This document shows, piece after piece, positions 15,791 through 24,509 of a stretch of DNA of 37,016 bases. Positions within the stretch are counted from its first letter, which is position 1, and every line of letters starts with the position of its first letter. The DNA comes from Bryobacteraceae bacterium (lineage in GTDB: Bacteria > Acidobacteriota > Terriglobia > Bryobacterales > Bryobacteraceae): the NCBI GenBank assembly GCA_025928545.1, contig JAICJH010000065.1, forward strand, positions 1-37,016, given 5' to 3'. The position numbers were made by a program, and so were the translations under genes. Under the pieces are notes generated by a model. It ran no database searches, was not told the DNA's origin, and worked only from the letters and a program-made list of their open reading frames with translations.

Positions 15791-16999
15791 ATGTTTTTCC
15801 AGCATCGCCGTGTCCGGCGACTACTAATCGTGTGTGCGGGGACAGGTTTGGCCGTCGGGCTGGTGGTTGCCGCCGATACTGCGGCGGATTTGTTCCTGGG
15901 TAAAGTTCGGGCGGGTATTGCAAGCGACGTTTCCGACTTGCGGGGAGTTACCTGCATGGAGTCGATAGAACGCACGCGCTACGCCCCCAGGACGGCGAAT
16001 CGCAATGCGACCTGCGGGGAATTGATTGCCGCCGCCGCGAATACCCCCATGGGCAACCCGGAATGGCGCAGCAGGTTGCGTCTGGACGTTACTTCCGGTC
16101 CTGCGGCGGAAGAATTTGCATTGACCGAGCGCCGCCGCTTCGAAGTGCCCGACATCGGTGGAGTTCTGAGCGCGGCAGCGGCGGGGAGCGGCGAGTTCAG
16201 TATGTTTCTTCGCGGTCTCGCGGCTGCGGAAGCGGGAGCGTTTCAATCGCTGGGCGTTCGCCAGAGCAGCCTTGGCAGGCTTCCGGAATTTGGCTTCACG
16301 CCGACCGGCGCCAATCCGGCGCGCGGATCCCTGTTTGTCATGCCGGGATCCGGAGAACTGAAGCGGATCGCACTTACGGTCGGAAACTCGGGAAATTCGT
16401 GCCGGATCCAATACACGACCGATTACACGACGACGCGGGTGGGAGATCGGGAAATCGTTGTGCCTCACAGTTCTTTAGCCGAAACGATTCTCCAGGACGG
16501 GACGGAACTGCGTAGCGAGACTTATTTTTCAGGGTGCCGCAGGCCTGGAGCGGCGGCCAATGCACTGGCTGCGAGTACACCGCCACCCGTTCCTCCGCAT
16601 TTGCGGCTCAGGATCCGTCTTCAATCGGCCATCGACACCGCCACTGCGGCTACCGGCGATCCTGTTACAGCTGTAATCCGGACAACGATTAAGGATAAGC
16701 AGGCGGGGAATATTGTTCATGCCGGTGACCGGCTGCACGGGCGCATTGCATTGATCGAAGAATATCTGACACCGAGGCCGCACTGGAATATTACTATTGT
16801 GTTCGAGACGATTGAACGCGGAGTGGGGGAGCGCGGAATCGACCAGGGAATTGAACAGCCGGTTTCCATAGTTCCGCTGGACAATGCGGTTTCACCGGAG
16901 GAGGAAAAAGTGCGGCCGGCGAATGCGGCCTACTACGTGGTTCAGGGTGCGAATGCAGTGCTGGACCCGAAAGTGGAGAGCGAGTGGGAGACGCGCTAA
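15791..16999 (+). CDS. Conserved-looking membrane-anchored protein of unknown function
   Basis: About 402 residues. A basic N-terminus (HRRVRRLL) precedes one hydrophobic segment (residues about 12-30), either a signal peptide or an anchor. The mature part contains two Cys-bearing stretches (GVTCMESIERTRYAP, NATCGELIAAA), a segment rich in Ala and Gly, a beta-rich stretch around TVGNSGNSCRIQYTTDYTT with further cysteines, and a C-terminal half (LRIRLQSAIDTATAATGDPVTAVIR, AGDRLHGRIALIEEY) that looks like the beta-domain in which periplasmic TrbI/VirB10-like proteins set a GDPV loop. I do not assign a family. The start could also be TTG 15779; no clear ribosome site distinguishes them. It is divergent from the ArnT-like gene and overlaps the convergent gene at 16996 by four bases. 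Confidence 0.7.
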   Translation: MFFQHRRVRRLLIVCAGTGLAVGLVVAADTAADLFLGKVRAGIASDVSDLRGVTCMESIERTRYAPRTANRNATCGELIAAAANTPMGNPEWRSRLRLDVTSGPAAEEFALTERRRFEVPDIGGVLSAAAAGSGEFSMFLRGLAAAEAGAFQSLGVRQSSLGRLPEFGFTPTGANPARGSLFVMPGSGELKRIALTVGNSGNSCRIQYTTDYTTTRVGDREIVVPHSSLAETILQDGTELRSETYFSGCRRPGAAANALAASTPPPVPPHLRLRIRLQSAIDTATAATGDPVTAVIRTTIKDKQAGNIVHAGDRLHGRIALIEEYLTPRPHWNITIVFETIERGVGERGIDQGIEQPVSIVPLDNAVSPEEEKVRPANAAYYVVQGANAVLDPKVESEWETR

Positions 17000-18618
17000 T
17001 TTCCTACCGCAAACAGGATCGCGTCGTTGATCGCGAAGACAGTGCCATCGGGGCCGATCGCCGTTGGAGTGTAAGCTTCACCGCGGCCTGACGTGAGACT
17101 CAACCGCTCACTCAGCGTGTTGGTTGCGAAATCCCAGCGGTAAACAGTACCGTCCTCATTGTTCGCGATCGCTGACCGCGTCACACGGTCCACCGCGGCG
17201 GAGTTGATGCACCACTCACGTACGCCTGGGAGTGAGGGATCCGGCGTGACGCCTGCCACGGTAAGAATTTCCTTCATGACCGCGACCTGCGATGCAGAGT
17301 ATTGATCCGGCTGGCTTGCGAACGGATCGAGCACCGCAAGACGATTGTCGCCATCGCCCCCCGTATCCGCATAGTTGTTGTACTTGGTGAGAAGCAAATA
17401 CGGCGACGTTCCGGTATAGGACGGAATCATGGCGGCGGGCACCACGGAGGGCGTGTCATCCCACCCAAAAGAGCCAGGGATTTTATTCGTGGTGAGGGCC
17501 GAATCAAAATGCAGGAGCCAGCCGCGGTCGTTATGTGAAGTGCAGCAGGGAGATTCCAGCACACCGAAGTACACGTCCCCATCGGGGCCGATCACGGGGG
17601 CCGAAGAACTATCGGAAGACACCGTTGCCGGATCACCGCGCGGATCGAACAGGCGGATATGGCTCACTGGCTGGAGCGTGACGGCGTCAAGAGAGGCGAG
17701 GTAGCCTTCTCCGAGAGTGTCCTGGCTCGAGGTCGTGACGTAGACGAGAGTCTGATTGTTGCTGAGGGCGGGAGCACAGTTTTGCGCGATCTGACTCGCC
17801 GCGCTGTCGCCCGTCAGCGAGACTGCGGACGTCCACGTTCCTTTTCCGGCTGTATTGATGCGCGCGATGCCGCTCACAAGGTTTGCCGGATTGCCGCCTG
17901 AAACGGTGAAGCCGAAAAATACATTACCGAATCTGTCCGCTGTCAGCGGAGTCGATATATGCACTGTGGCGTTGTAAACCGTCTGGTTCAGGGTGTAGCC
18001 GTCCGGCGCAGTCATACCATAAAAAGCTAACTGGCCTGTCGCACCAGACTTGCTGTTTGGGCCGGAGGGAGAATTCGGAAGGTCGCGATAGTAAAGGGTT
18101 CCGCCTGCGCCGGGATAATAGATTCTCGTGCCGGCGGCCAGTACCGGCCCATAAGGCGGCACCCAGCTGTGCGGCGGAGGCGTGTAGTCGGAAGGCAGCG
18201 TGTAAAGCCTTGCGCCGGTTGCACCGTTGAAGGCCCGAAGTTCGTAGACGCCGGATTCCGTGGCAACAGGCACGATGACGGTATTGGCGGCAGTAATCAA
18301 AGGCGATCCGTAATGTGCGAAGAGCTCGCCCGCTCCGCCACCGGGCGGGTTTTCATCGACTGGAGTTTGCCAGTGTTGTGCGTGGAGCGACTGCGCCGCT
18401 GTTGGCGAGACTCCGGAATGTTGCGGGTCATGTCCGTAGCCGCTCCATGGAAGGTCGGGATCCTGCCCCGATGTCACACAGACCTGAGCGTTGAGATAGG
18501 GGAAGGTGCCGTCGCACCTGGAATCGCGAGGACGTCTGCCGGCTGCGGGCTGGCCGTCCAAAATCAGCGCCGGCCCGATTGCGAACGCTGCCAGAATGAA
18601 GAGGCGGCGCGGGGTCAC
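16996..18618 (-). CDS. Secreted PQQ-like beta-propeller protein
   Basis: A 540-residue protein with a signal peptide (TPRRLFILAAFAIGPALILDG). It contains repeated blades of the PQQ-like/outer-membrane propeller type: WSGYGHDPQHSGVSP near the N-terminus, then YELRAFNGATGARLYTLPS, YLASLDAVTLQPVSHIRL and VYRWDFATNTLSERL, with repeated GPDG(D/T)V turns. There is no heme motif and no catalytic quinoprotein site, so it is probably a binding or scaffold propeller rather than a dehydrogenase. Paired cysteines (SPCCTSH and others) suggest disulfides in an extracytoplasmic protein. The start is GTG 18618, whose GTGA overlaps the stop of the upstream gene, indicating coupled translation. It converges on the 15791 gene. 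Confidence 0.75.
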   Translation of the reverse strand: MTPRRLFILAAFAIGPALILDGQPAAGRRPRDSRCDGTFPYLNAQVCVTSGQDPDLPWSGYGHDPQHSGVSPTAAQSLHAQHWQTPVDENPPGGGAGELFAHYGSPLITAANTVIVPVATESGVYELRAFNGATGARLYTLPSDYTPPPHSWVPPYGPVLAAGTRIYYPGAGGTLYYRDLPNSPSGPNSKSGATGQLAFYGMTAPDGYTLNQTVYNATVHISTPLTADRFGNVFFGFTVSGGNPANLVSGIARINTAGKGTWTSAVSLTGDSAASQIAQNCAPALSNNQTLVYVTTSSQDTLGEGYLASLDAVTLQPVSHIRLFDPRGDPATVSSDSSSAPVIGPDGDVYFGVLESPCCTSHNDRGWLLHFDSALTTNKIPGSFGWDDTPSVVPAAMIPSYTGTSPYLLLTKYNNYADTGGDGDNRLAVLDPFASQPDQYSASQVAVMKEILTVAGVTPDPSLPGVREWCINSAAVDRVTRSAIANNEDGTVYRWDFATNTLSERLSLTSGRGEAYTPTAIGPDGTVFAINDAILFAVGN

Positions 18619-20195
18619 TGATTTGCCGCGCCCTCAAAAGTGATGTTGGTATCGGCTCCAAACTTCCGGTAGTTATGAAACTCCGTATGATTCCTGGTGC
18701 AGTCCGAGGAACCACGAGTGCAACTCAGGGAGTCGGCCGCTGAAGGCAGCAGGACTTTCTGGCTGCCGATCAGGACAAAGTCATAGTCGATGGACGATTC
18801 GGCTGTATCCATTGGAAAATCGCGGGGCAGATCGCGAGCCGCGAGTTCGATCCGCAGGACACGGTAAGTTGCCTTATCGAACCAGACGGAGCCTGCGTAT
18901 GCGGGTTTCCATGTGTGTCCGTCGGCGTGCAGCGTCCACGTGGAGCGCTGGTGCGTCACTACGTAGTCGTAGCGATAAGCGGGGTGGTTGGCAATCGTAA
19001 CGGATTTCCGGTTGGTGAATTCCGCATCGGTCGCAGGTGAGAGGACAGCCTGAAGCATGCTGGCGAACTCGCCTTCGGACCACGAGCCGGTCTGCTCGAT
19101 ATCCTTCGTCGGTTTGCCGTTCACCATAATGTTCGTGTAGCGCTCCTTGCCCTCTTCGTAGACAAGATCGGTGGTGACGATGTCGAGCGGTTGCCAGGAC
19201 GTGCGACCGCGGTTCGCGCTGCCGGTCGCGTAGCGGTTGGTGATTTGTCTGACCACATAGTTTGGCAGAGTATCGGAGAAGGTAAACGCGGCGTTGCGCG
19301 CCTGTTCGATGATGTCGTCGTCCGCATTCGCCGGACGTGCCGCCGAACCTGCGGCCGGGTCGGGCCCGGATTGAGCAAACACTGGCGGTTTTGTCACTCC
19401 GTTCACATCCTCGGCGGATAAGCTGGGCCTGGATGCGGCAGGTGCGTCCCCGGAGCTTCGACGCAGGACGGGTGGTCCGGAATCGTCCACGACCGTAGGC
19501 CCGGGAACAGGTGGCGAGGACACGGCTGGACGACGGCTGATGGTCGCGCTGCCGGTGTCGGACCCCGACCCGGATATGCCGCGCGGAGCCGCCACCGGCT
19601 GGGAGGGAGCGCTTGCGACGGCTGGAGTTCGAGAGGGAACGGACGGCGCGGGCTGAGGATTTGAGATTGAGTCGCCATCGGAACCAGAGCGGCGCAGCCG
19701 AGGGCGATCAGGATCGGAATCGGTATCGCCCGCCATTCCGGCACTGCCGCCGCCGGACGCGGATGACGTGTTCGATGCCGTCATGGCAGCAGCCTTATCC
19801 GCGGCGCTGCCTTTCTTATTCATCGTGATCGAGTTCGCGTAGTAATGGTCAGTATCGTCCCGGGTTGCTTCGATGGTTACGTGGTCACCGGGTTCGAAAT
19901 CCGATGCCTTGACCTTACCCATCGTGGACAGGTATTTGGTGCTTTTTTGAATCTGGACCAGAACGATGCGGTCGTCACCGGTGTCGATCACAAGAGTAGT
20001 GGAAGAGAAATCCCGCAGACTGCCGGTCAGGGTTTCGGAAGGGCCGGAGACTTTGTTGGTTTGCGAACCCCCGGGGCGTTGTTGTCCGCCCGAATTTCTG
20101 CCGTTCCGGCCGGGCAATTGTATTCCACCGAATTGCCCGAACGCAGGGCTCAGGGCCAATGTGAGGGCAAACAGCGTGGCGATCCAGCGTGGCAT
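18615..20195 (-). CDS. Secreted protein with OB-like N-domain, Pro/Ser linker and unknown C-terminal domain
   Basis: A 526-residue protein. MPRWIATLFALTLALSPAFG is a signal peptide; ATG 20195 is chosen because it begins there (the frame opens at 20264). A Gly/Gln/Asn-rich stretch is followed by a small beta domain (residues about 60-130: GSLRDFSSTTLVIDTGDDR, DFEPGDHVTIEATRD) resembling DUF5666/OB-fold domains. A long Pro/Ser/Ala linker to about residue 295 looks disordered. The C-terminal domain (FSDTLPNYVVRQITNRY, RYTNIMVNGKPTKD, SWSEGEFASMLQAVLSP, SIDYDFVLIGSQKVLLP) is well structured and looks like a recurrent acidobacterial secreted domain without assigned function. It is probably co-transcribed with the propeller gene downstream through a GTGA overlap. 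Confidence 0.75.
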   Translation of the reverse strand: MPRWIATLFALTLALSPAFGQFGGIQLPGRNGRNSGGQQRPGGSQTNKVSGPSETLTGSLRDFSSTTLVIDTGDDRIVLVQIQKSTKYLSTMGKVKASDFEPGDHVTIEATRDDTDHYYANSITMNKKGSAADKAAAMTASNTSSASGGGSAGMAGDTDSDPDRPRLRRSGSDGDSISNPQPAPSVPSRTPAVASAPSQPVAAPRGISGSGSDTGSATISRRPAVSSPPVPGPTVVDDSGPPVLRRSSGDAPAASRPSLSAEDVNGVTKPPVFAQSGPDPAAGSAARPANADDDIIEQARNAAFTFSDTLPNYVVRQITNRYATGSANRGRTSWQPLDIVTTDLVYEEGKERYTNIMVNGKPTKDIEQTGSWSEGEFASMLQAVLSPATDAEFTNRKSVTIANHPAYRYDYVVTHQRSTWTLHADGHTWKPAYAGSVWFDKATYRVLRIELAARDLPRDFPMDTAESSIDYDFVLIGSQKVLLPSAADSLSCTRGSSDCTRNHTEFHNYRKFGADTNITFEGAANQ

Positions 20196-20287
20196 ACGGT
20201 AGTGAGACGCCCCCTGGGACACCATGGTTGCGGCAATCGAATCAGCTACTATCCTCCATTCCACCCGACTTTCATGTCAACCTCCAG

Positions 20288-20299
20288 CCCCGCGCGGGG
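20288..20299 (-). terminator. GC palindrome downstream of flagellin; possible weak terminator
   Basis: CCCCGCGCGGGG is a perfect 12-base palindrome starting four bases after the flagellin stop codon, and flanking AACC/GGTT can lengthen the stem with mismatches. No run of T follows it on the minus strand, so it is at best an imperfect intrinsic terminator, or an mRNA 3'-end stabiliser for the abundant flagellin transcript. Confidence 0.35.
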
Positions 20300-20303
20300 T
20301 GGT

Positions 20304-21785
20304 TTAGCCCAGGTTCTTAAGGAGCGATAAGACCGCCTGGGGAGCTGAATTGGCCTGCGACAACGCCGCGAGGGAGGTTTGTTGCAGCACCTGCGCTTTG
20401 GTCAGGTTGGCAGCGGCGGCTGCTACATCCGCATCGCGGATGCCGGCTTCGGCGGCTGAATAGTTCGTGATCTGAGATTGCGCCAGATTGGTTGCATACT
20501 GCAGCTTATTCTCGCCGGCGCCAACCTTACCCTGTACCAGACCCAGATTGCCGATGGCGGTGGTCAACGCGGCCAGTGCGGCCAGCGCGTTTCCAGTGCT
20601 GGATGCGCCGGGAGATGCGGCAGTAACAGACTGACCGCCCAGCCCCGCGAAAGCACCGGTGCCCGCCCCCGCCAGCGCCGTTTCCGTGATGCTGAAGGCG
20701 CCACTGCTTTGCAGCGTCAGGCCAGTGCCGGCTGTATCTTTAACGGCAAAAATCCCACTCCCTGCCAGCGCGTTGTTGATTGCAGTCAGTGCGGAAGCCT
20801 GCGTTGCGCCCGTAGTTGCGTCGAGGGAAATATTATAGGTGCCTCCGGAGTTCTGTACCGTGAACGTTTCCGCGCTACCTGTGACTGCCGGAGCGAGCGC
20901 GTCAATGGAATAATTGGAGCTGTTTGCAGCCGAGCCAGTAGTTGAGATCGGCCCGGTGCCGGCCGCGACCGTACTGACGGTGAACGCGGTGGACCCGCCG
21001 AACTGGAGCGAGCCGGTACTTCCAATGGACGCTGTGATGCCATAAGCCTGCAACTGATTATTAAGGCTGCTGAGGACCTGGGTGCCGCTGAGGCCCCCGC
21101 CTCCACCAGCCACAGTGATTGTCAGATCCTGATTGCCGGAGCCGCTGTTTTCGTGAAAAGTGAAGCTTTGGCTCGTGCCCGTGAGGAATGTGGTTGCGGT
21201 GTTGTTGAGATTCACGGAATTGCCGCCAATGCCCGTTCCGCCTCCCGCCACACTCGTGGTCCCGATGCCGAGAGCAGTAGCGTCCACGGCATTATTGGCG
21301 CCGCTCAGATCCACGGAGATCTGCGAATCGCCCTGAGTCGCGCCCCCGCCCGTATAGACCGACAGGTTGGTGTTGTTCACGCCCCCGGTATTCAGACCGA
21401 TATTCGCGGCCTGGCGATTGAGTTCGGACAGCAGCCCCTGGTATTCATTGTTCACCGTGGCGCGGCTTCCCTGAAACGTTCCGGAGGCCGATTCGGCTGC
21501 CAGCGTCTGGAGCCGGCCGAGTATCTGCGAGATGTTATTGAGTCCGCCGTCGGCGATCTGCAAAGTAGTGACGCCGTCGGCCGAATTCTGCACGCCGGCA
21601 GTCAGTTGGGTAATCTGGCCCGCATACTCATTGGCTACCGCGAGGCCCGCCGGGTCGTCCGCTGACGAATTGATCTTATAGCCGGAAGACAGTTGCTGAA
21701 TCGCGTTGCTCTGAAACTTCTGGTTTTGGCCGATATAGTATTGAGCGTTCAGCGATGCGATGTTGGTTTGAATCGATATCGACAT
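20304..21785 (-). CDS. Flagellin
   Basis: A 493-residue filament subunit. The N-terminal D0/D1 region (SISIQTNIASLNAQYYIGQN, LSSGYKINSSADDPAGLAVAN, GVTTLQIADGGLNNISQIL) and the C-terminal D0 region (NLAQSQITNYSAAEAGIRDAD, LTKAQVLQQTSLAALSQANS, AVLSLLKNLG) are canonical coiled-coil partners. The middle, residues about 140-400, is a Gly/Ser/Thr/Ala-rich beta domain exposed on the filament surface. AAGGAT stands nine bases before the ATG. The 5' leader has a hairpin and a sigma-54-like promoter. No flagellar assembly gene is adjacent, so this is an isolated flagellin locus; export genes must be elsewhere if the cell swims. Confidence 0.95.
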   Translation of the reverse strand: MSISIQTNIASLNAQYYIGQNQKFQSNAIQQLSSGYKINSSADDPAGLAVANEYAGQITQLTAGVQNSADGVTTLQIADGGLNNISQILGRLQTLAAESASGTFQGSRATVNNEYQGLLSELNRQAANIGLNTGGVNNTNLSVYTGGGATQGDSQISVDLSGANNAVDATALGIGTTSVAGGGTGIGGNSVNLNNTATTFLTGTSQSFTFHENSGSGNQDLTITVAGGGGGLSGTQVLSSLNNQLQAYGITASIGSTGSLQFGGSTAFTVSTVAAGTGPISTTGSAANSSNYSIDALAPAVTGSAETFTVQNSGGTYNISLDATTGATQASALTAINNALAGSGIFAVKDTAGTGLTLQSSGAFSITETALAGAGTGAFAGLGGQSVTAASPGASSTGNALAALAALTTAIGNLGLVQGKVGAGENKLQYATNLAQSQITNYSAAEAGIRDADVAAAAANLTKAQVLQQTSLAALSQANSAPQAVLSLLKNLG

Positions 21786-21810
21786 TTTCTAATCCTTAGA
21801 GCTTTTGATT

Positions 21811-21827
21811 ACCGGCATCATGCCGGT
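21811..21827 (-). promoter_or_regulatory. Hairpin in the flagellin leader
   Basis: ACCGGCA-TGA-TGCCGGT on the minus strand forms a perfect seven-base stem with a three-base loop between the putative promoter and the ribosome site. The core GCATGATGC recurs about 50 bases upstream at 21864-21872, overlapping the promoter-like sequence. It may stabilise or control the flagellin mRNA, or the repeated core may be a protein site. Confidence 0.45.
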
Positions 21828-21869
21828 TTGGGTTTGCAATCGTTGCGCCCGATGCTGCAATCCGCATCA

Positions 21870-21886
21870 TGCAGCCGGTGGGCCAA
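21870..21886 (-). promoter_or_regulatory. Putative sigma-54 promoter for flagellin
   Basis: The minus strand reads TTGGCCCACCGGCTGCA. The invariant GG and GC are separated by ten bases, as sigma-54 promoters require, and the flanking TTGGC and CTGCA agree with the consensus TTGGCACGNNNNTTGCA. Transcription from here would give a leader of roughly 75 bases including the hairpin. I found no good sigma-28 site in the same interval. Confidence 0.5.
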
Positions 21887-21976
21887 CAGTCCGAATTCGT
21901 CATATCAGCGAGTTACGCGGCACTGCTATGACGGAATTCTGCCGTTGGAAACGGAACGCGCCAGGATTTTGCCATT

Positions 21977-21990
21977 CCGAAGTGCTTCGG
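21977..21990 (+). promoter_or_regulatory. Palindrome upstream of the RNase T2 gene
   Basis: CCGAAGTGCTTCGG has perfect six-base arms around TG and ends 13 bases before the RNase T2 ATG. It is followed by TAAAAT and is not preceded by any coding region on this strand, so an operator or leader structure is likelier than a terminator. The intergenic region is shared with the divergent flagellin gene. Confidence 0.35.
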
Positions 21991-22003
21991 TAAAATGTGA
22001 TCG

Positions 22004-22666
22004 ATGGCCACGGCTCGCAGGGTCGCATTGGCAATTGCGTTGGCCGCATCCGCCGCATGCCTTTGGGCTCAATCCGGCAGACGGTTTGCCCAGCCGACGG
22101 GGGTATTCGATTACTACGTGCTCTCGCTTTCGTGGGTGCCGGAATTCTGCTCGCAAGCCGCAGAGGCTGCGGCCAATCCGCGCGAATGCGCAGCTGGCAG
22201 GAATCAGGGATTCGTAGTTCACGGGCTTTGGCCGCAGGCCAACTCAGGCAGAAGTCCTGAATCGTGCGCGCCCGCCAAGAAAGTACCGAGGGGCCTGGTG
22301 AATCAACTCCTTTCTTACATCCCAAGCCCTGGCTTGATCCAGCACGAATGGGCGACGCACGGGACATGCACCGGGCTGGCGATGGACGATTACTTCACGA
22401 AGGTGATGCTGGCGCGCTCGGCGGTGCAGATTCCTGTGCAGATCTCGGCGATTACAGTCGCCGGGACGGAAAGCCCTGGCCAGATTGAAAAGCAGTTTGC
22501 CGGATCGAACCCATCGTTTCCCGAAGGAGCATTCCGGGTTTCATGCCGCGGCGGCGCACTTACCGAAGTACGAGCATGTTTCGATAAAGCCCTGAAGCCA
22601 CGGGCCTGTACTGTCAGCGCAGGCGAGTGCCGATCCGGCGCGGTTTCAATACTGCCGCCTCGATAA
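22004..22666 (+). CDS. Secreted RNase T2-family ribonuclease
   Basis: A 220-residue protein with a signal peptide (residues 1-22, cleavage near LWAQS). Both RNase T2 active-site blocks are intact: CAS-I F70-V-V-H73-G-L-W-P-Q and CAS-II H114-E115-W-A-T-H119-G-T-C122. His73, Glu115 and His119 are the catalytic residues that cleave RNA through 2',3'-cyclic phosphates. Eight or so cysteines suit disulfides in the periplasm or outside the cell. A role in scavenging phosphate or nucleosides from environmental RNA is likely from the family. The ATG at 22004 has no visible Shine-Dalgarno sequence. It is divergent from flagellin. Confidence 0.93.
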   Translation: MATARRVALAIALAASAACLWAQSGRRFAQPTGVFDYYVLSLSWVPEFCSQAAEAAANPRECAAGRNQGFVVHGLWPQANSGRSPESCAPAKKVPRGLVNQLLSYIPSPGLIQHEWATHGTCTGLAMDDYFTKVMLARSAVQIPVQISAITVAGTESPGQIEKQFAGSNPSFPEGAFRVSCRGGALTEVRACFDKALKPRACTVSAGECRSGAVSILPPR

Positions 22667-22711
22667 AGGCAGCAACGGCCGACAATGCCGACGGCCGATA
22701 CGAGTCCCACA

Positions 22712-23563
22712 TTAGTGAGTCATCGCATAAGCGATGTAGTTCACGCCGATGCGGATGCCCAGGCGGGAATACACTTCCGGATAATAGGGCGCATCGGCCC
22801 ACTCCCAGGAATCTCCAATGTCCGATTCGAAGGTGATCGCGACCACCAGGCGGCCTTTATCGTCGCGAATCCCCATCCACCGATCCGGGCAGTTGGTGCA
22901 CTTGAAGCTCACGCCGCGCTGCGCGGAGCCCTCGCTTCCCACCTGATAGCGCTCGGCGAGATCGTAGACGACGTGAAAGATCGGATCGTCATTGCTGAGA
23001 TCCGCCGGCTCGCTGACGGGCAGAATCTTCCGCATCGTCTCCATGAAAATTTCCCACTCGTTGGCGCCCCAGAAATCGTCCGCCATGAAAAAACCGCCGC
23101 GCAGCAGATATTCGCGCATGGTCTTCACCTGAGAATCGGTTAGCTGCCAATGGCCGGGCTGGACGGCATAGAGCCAGGGCCAATCATAAACGGCTTCATC
23201 GTCCAGATTGATGGGCTGCTCCACCGATCGCGTGTGAATGCGGGTTAACCGGCGGACAGCCTCAGCGAAATGACGATCGGCGCGCGGATAATCCTGAGTC
23301 CAGATCGAGTTGCCCTCGTACCAGATTCCGTTGCCGTTGCGGCCGCCGCGAACATATCTTCCACCGGGGGCAAGCGGATACATGAGGCGGGCAAACGTCC
23401 ATTCAGTCTGTTCCCGATAGTCCGGCGGAAGGCCAATATCGCCGACCCGATATTCGACCCCCGGATATTCACGGAATGAAGGTAGCTGAAACGCGAGAAG
23501 AGTTCCGGCGAGGGCGGAAACGGCAACGCACGCCGCCAAGCCGTATTTCGCGTGGAAAGGCAT
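22712..23563 (-). CDS. DUF4159 domain protein
   Basis: A 283-residue protein with an N-terminal hydrophobic segment (residues about 8-25; signal or anchor). The remainder matches the DUF4159 pattern: WTFARLMYPLAP, DWPWLYAVQPGHWQLTDSQ, MREYLLRGGFFMADDFWGANEWE and DPIFHVVYDL. The domain resembles the Rossmann/GATase-like folds found at the end of larger BatA-type proteins, but its function is not established. Here it stands alone, as is common in acidobacteria. It converges on the RNase T2 gene. No partner AAA or von Willebrand genes are nearby. Confidence 0.8.
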   Translation of the reverse strand: MPFHAKYGLAACVAVSALAGTLLAFQLPSFREYPGVEYRVGDIGLPPDYREQTEWTFARLMYPLAPGGRYVRGGRNGNGIWYEGNSIWTQDYPRADRHFAEAVRRLTRIHTRSVEQPINLDDEAVYDWPWLYAVQPGHWQLTDSQVKTMREYLLRGGFFMADDFWGANEWEIFMETMRKILPVSEPADLSNDDPIFHVVYDLAERYQVGSEGSAQRGVSFKCTNCPDRWMGIRDDKGRLVVAITFESDIGDSWEWADAPYYPEVYSRLGIRIGVNYIAYAMTH

Positions 23564-23637
23564 CGGAACTATGCTGTGAGGATAGCAATGGCGCGTCGCG
23601 GCACTGTTGGCTATTGATGCGCATGTAGACTTGGCGC

Positions 23638-23787
23638 ATGGAACGCAGGATGTTCTGGTTGCTGTTCGGGGTGCTGAGTCTGGGTGCGGATTTCCTGCTG
23701 CCGCTCTGGTGGGGGCTCGCCGCCACCGTTCCCATTTTCATCCTGAGTTGGTGGATCGCGTACCGCAGCGGATGGTTCGATTTCTAG
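23638..23787 (+). CDS. Small membrane protein (49 residues)
   Basis: ATG to TAG gives 49 codons: a basic start (MERRMFWLLFG), a hydrophobic first helix (VLSLGADFLLPLWWGLAA), a second helix (TVPIFILSWWIAY) and the tail RSGWFDF. Two short helices with Trp-rich interfaces make real coding likely despite the size. Its last four bases overlap the end of glpF on the opposite strand (CTAG). It is divergent from the DUF4159 gene. Function unknown; the ribosome site is weak. Confidence 0.65.
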   Translation: MERRMFWLLFGVLSLGADFLLPLWWGLAATVPIFILSWWIAYRSGWFDF

Positions 23788-24509
23788 AAATGAGCCAGGC
23801 GGACAAATAATCCGCCCAGAATACCCCCGATCACAGGCCCGACGATCGGAATTCCCGCATAGCCCCAGTCCGAACCACCTTTACCCGCTATCGGCAGGAT
23901 GGCATGTGCGAGGCGCGGTCCCAGATCGCGCGCCGGATTGATCGCGTAGCCGGTAGGTCCGCCGAGCCCGAGACCAATGGCCCAAACCAGACTCCCGACA
24001 AGCCAGGGTCCCAGCCCGGCCACCGGTCCGCTGGCGGCCACTGCTTTCGAGAAGATCGCACCGGCAATCACTACGAGAGCGCAAGTGCCGATGATTTCAC
24101 TCATCAGATTTGCAAAAGGGCTCCGAATTGCGGGCGAGGTACCGAAGCAGGCGAATTTCAAATCCGTATCCGGAGTTTCGCGCCAGTGCGGCATATAGTG
24201 CACCCACACCAGGCACGCTCCTACAAAGGCGCCGGCTATCTGCGCCAGTGTGTAGGCGAGCAGTTTGCTGTAATCGCCGGACGTGACCGCGGCGCCCAGC
24301 GTCACCGCCGGATTCAGATGGCCTTCGCCTCCGCAGGCGATGGCGGTAAAGACGCCGGCCATCACTGCCAGGCCCCAACCGGTGGCGATCACCATCCAGC
24401 CGCCACCTTCGCCTTTCGATTTCTTCAGCAACACGTTCGCAACAACACCGTTGCCGAAAAGGACGAGGACCAGAGTCCCCATGAATTCACCGAAAGCACC
24501 GTTGGGCAT
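23784..24509 (-). CDS. glpF: Glycerol uptake facilitator (aquaglyceroporin)
   Basis: A 241-residue channel of the MIP family with six membrane helices and two re-entrant NPA boxes, HLNPAVTL and AINPARDLGPR. The Asp right after the second NPA box is typical of glycerol-conducting members rather than water-only aquaporins. The start ATG 24509 shares a base with the glpK stop (TAATG) and has GGAGG just upstream; the frame's extension to 24620 lies within glpK and is not real. It lets glycerol diffuse into the cell, where GlpK traps it. Confidence 0.93.
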   Translation of the reverse strand: MPNGAFGEFMGTLVLVLFGNGVVANVLLKKSKGEGGGWMVIATGWGLAVMAGVFTAIACGGEGHLNPAVTLGAAVTSGDYSKLLAYTLAQIAGAFVGACLVWVHYMPHWRETPDTDLKFACFGTSPAIRSPFANLMSEIIGTCALVVIAGAIFSKAVAASGPVAGLGPWLVGSLVWAIGLGLGGPTGYAINPARDLGPRLAHAILPIAGKGGSDWGYAGIPIVGPVIGGILGGLFVRLAHF

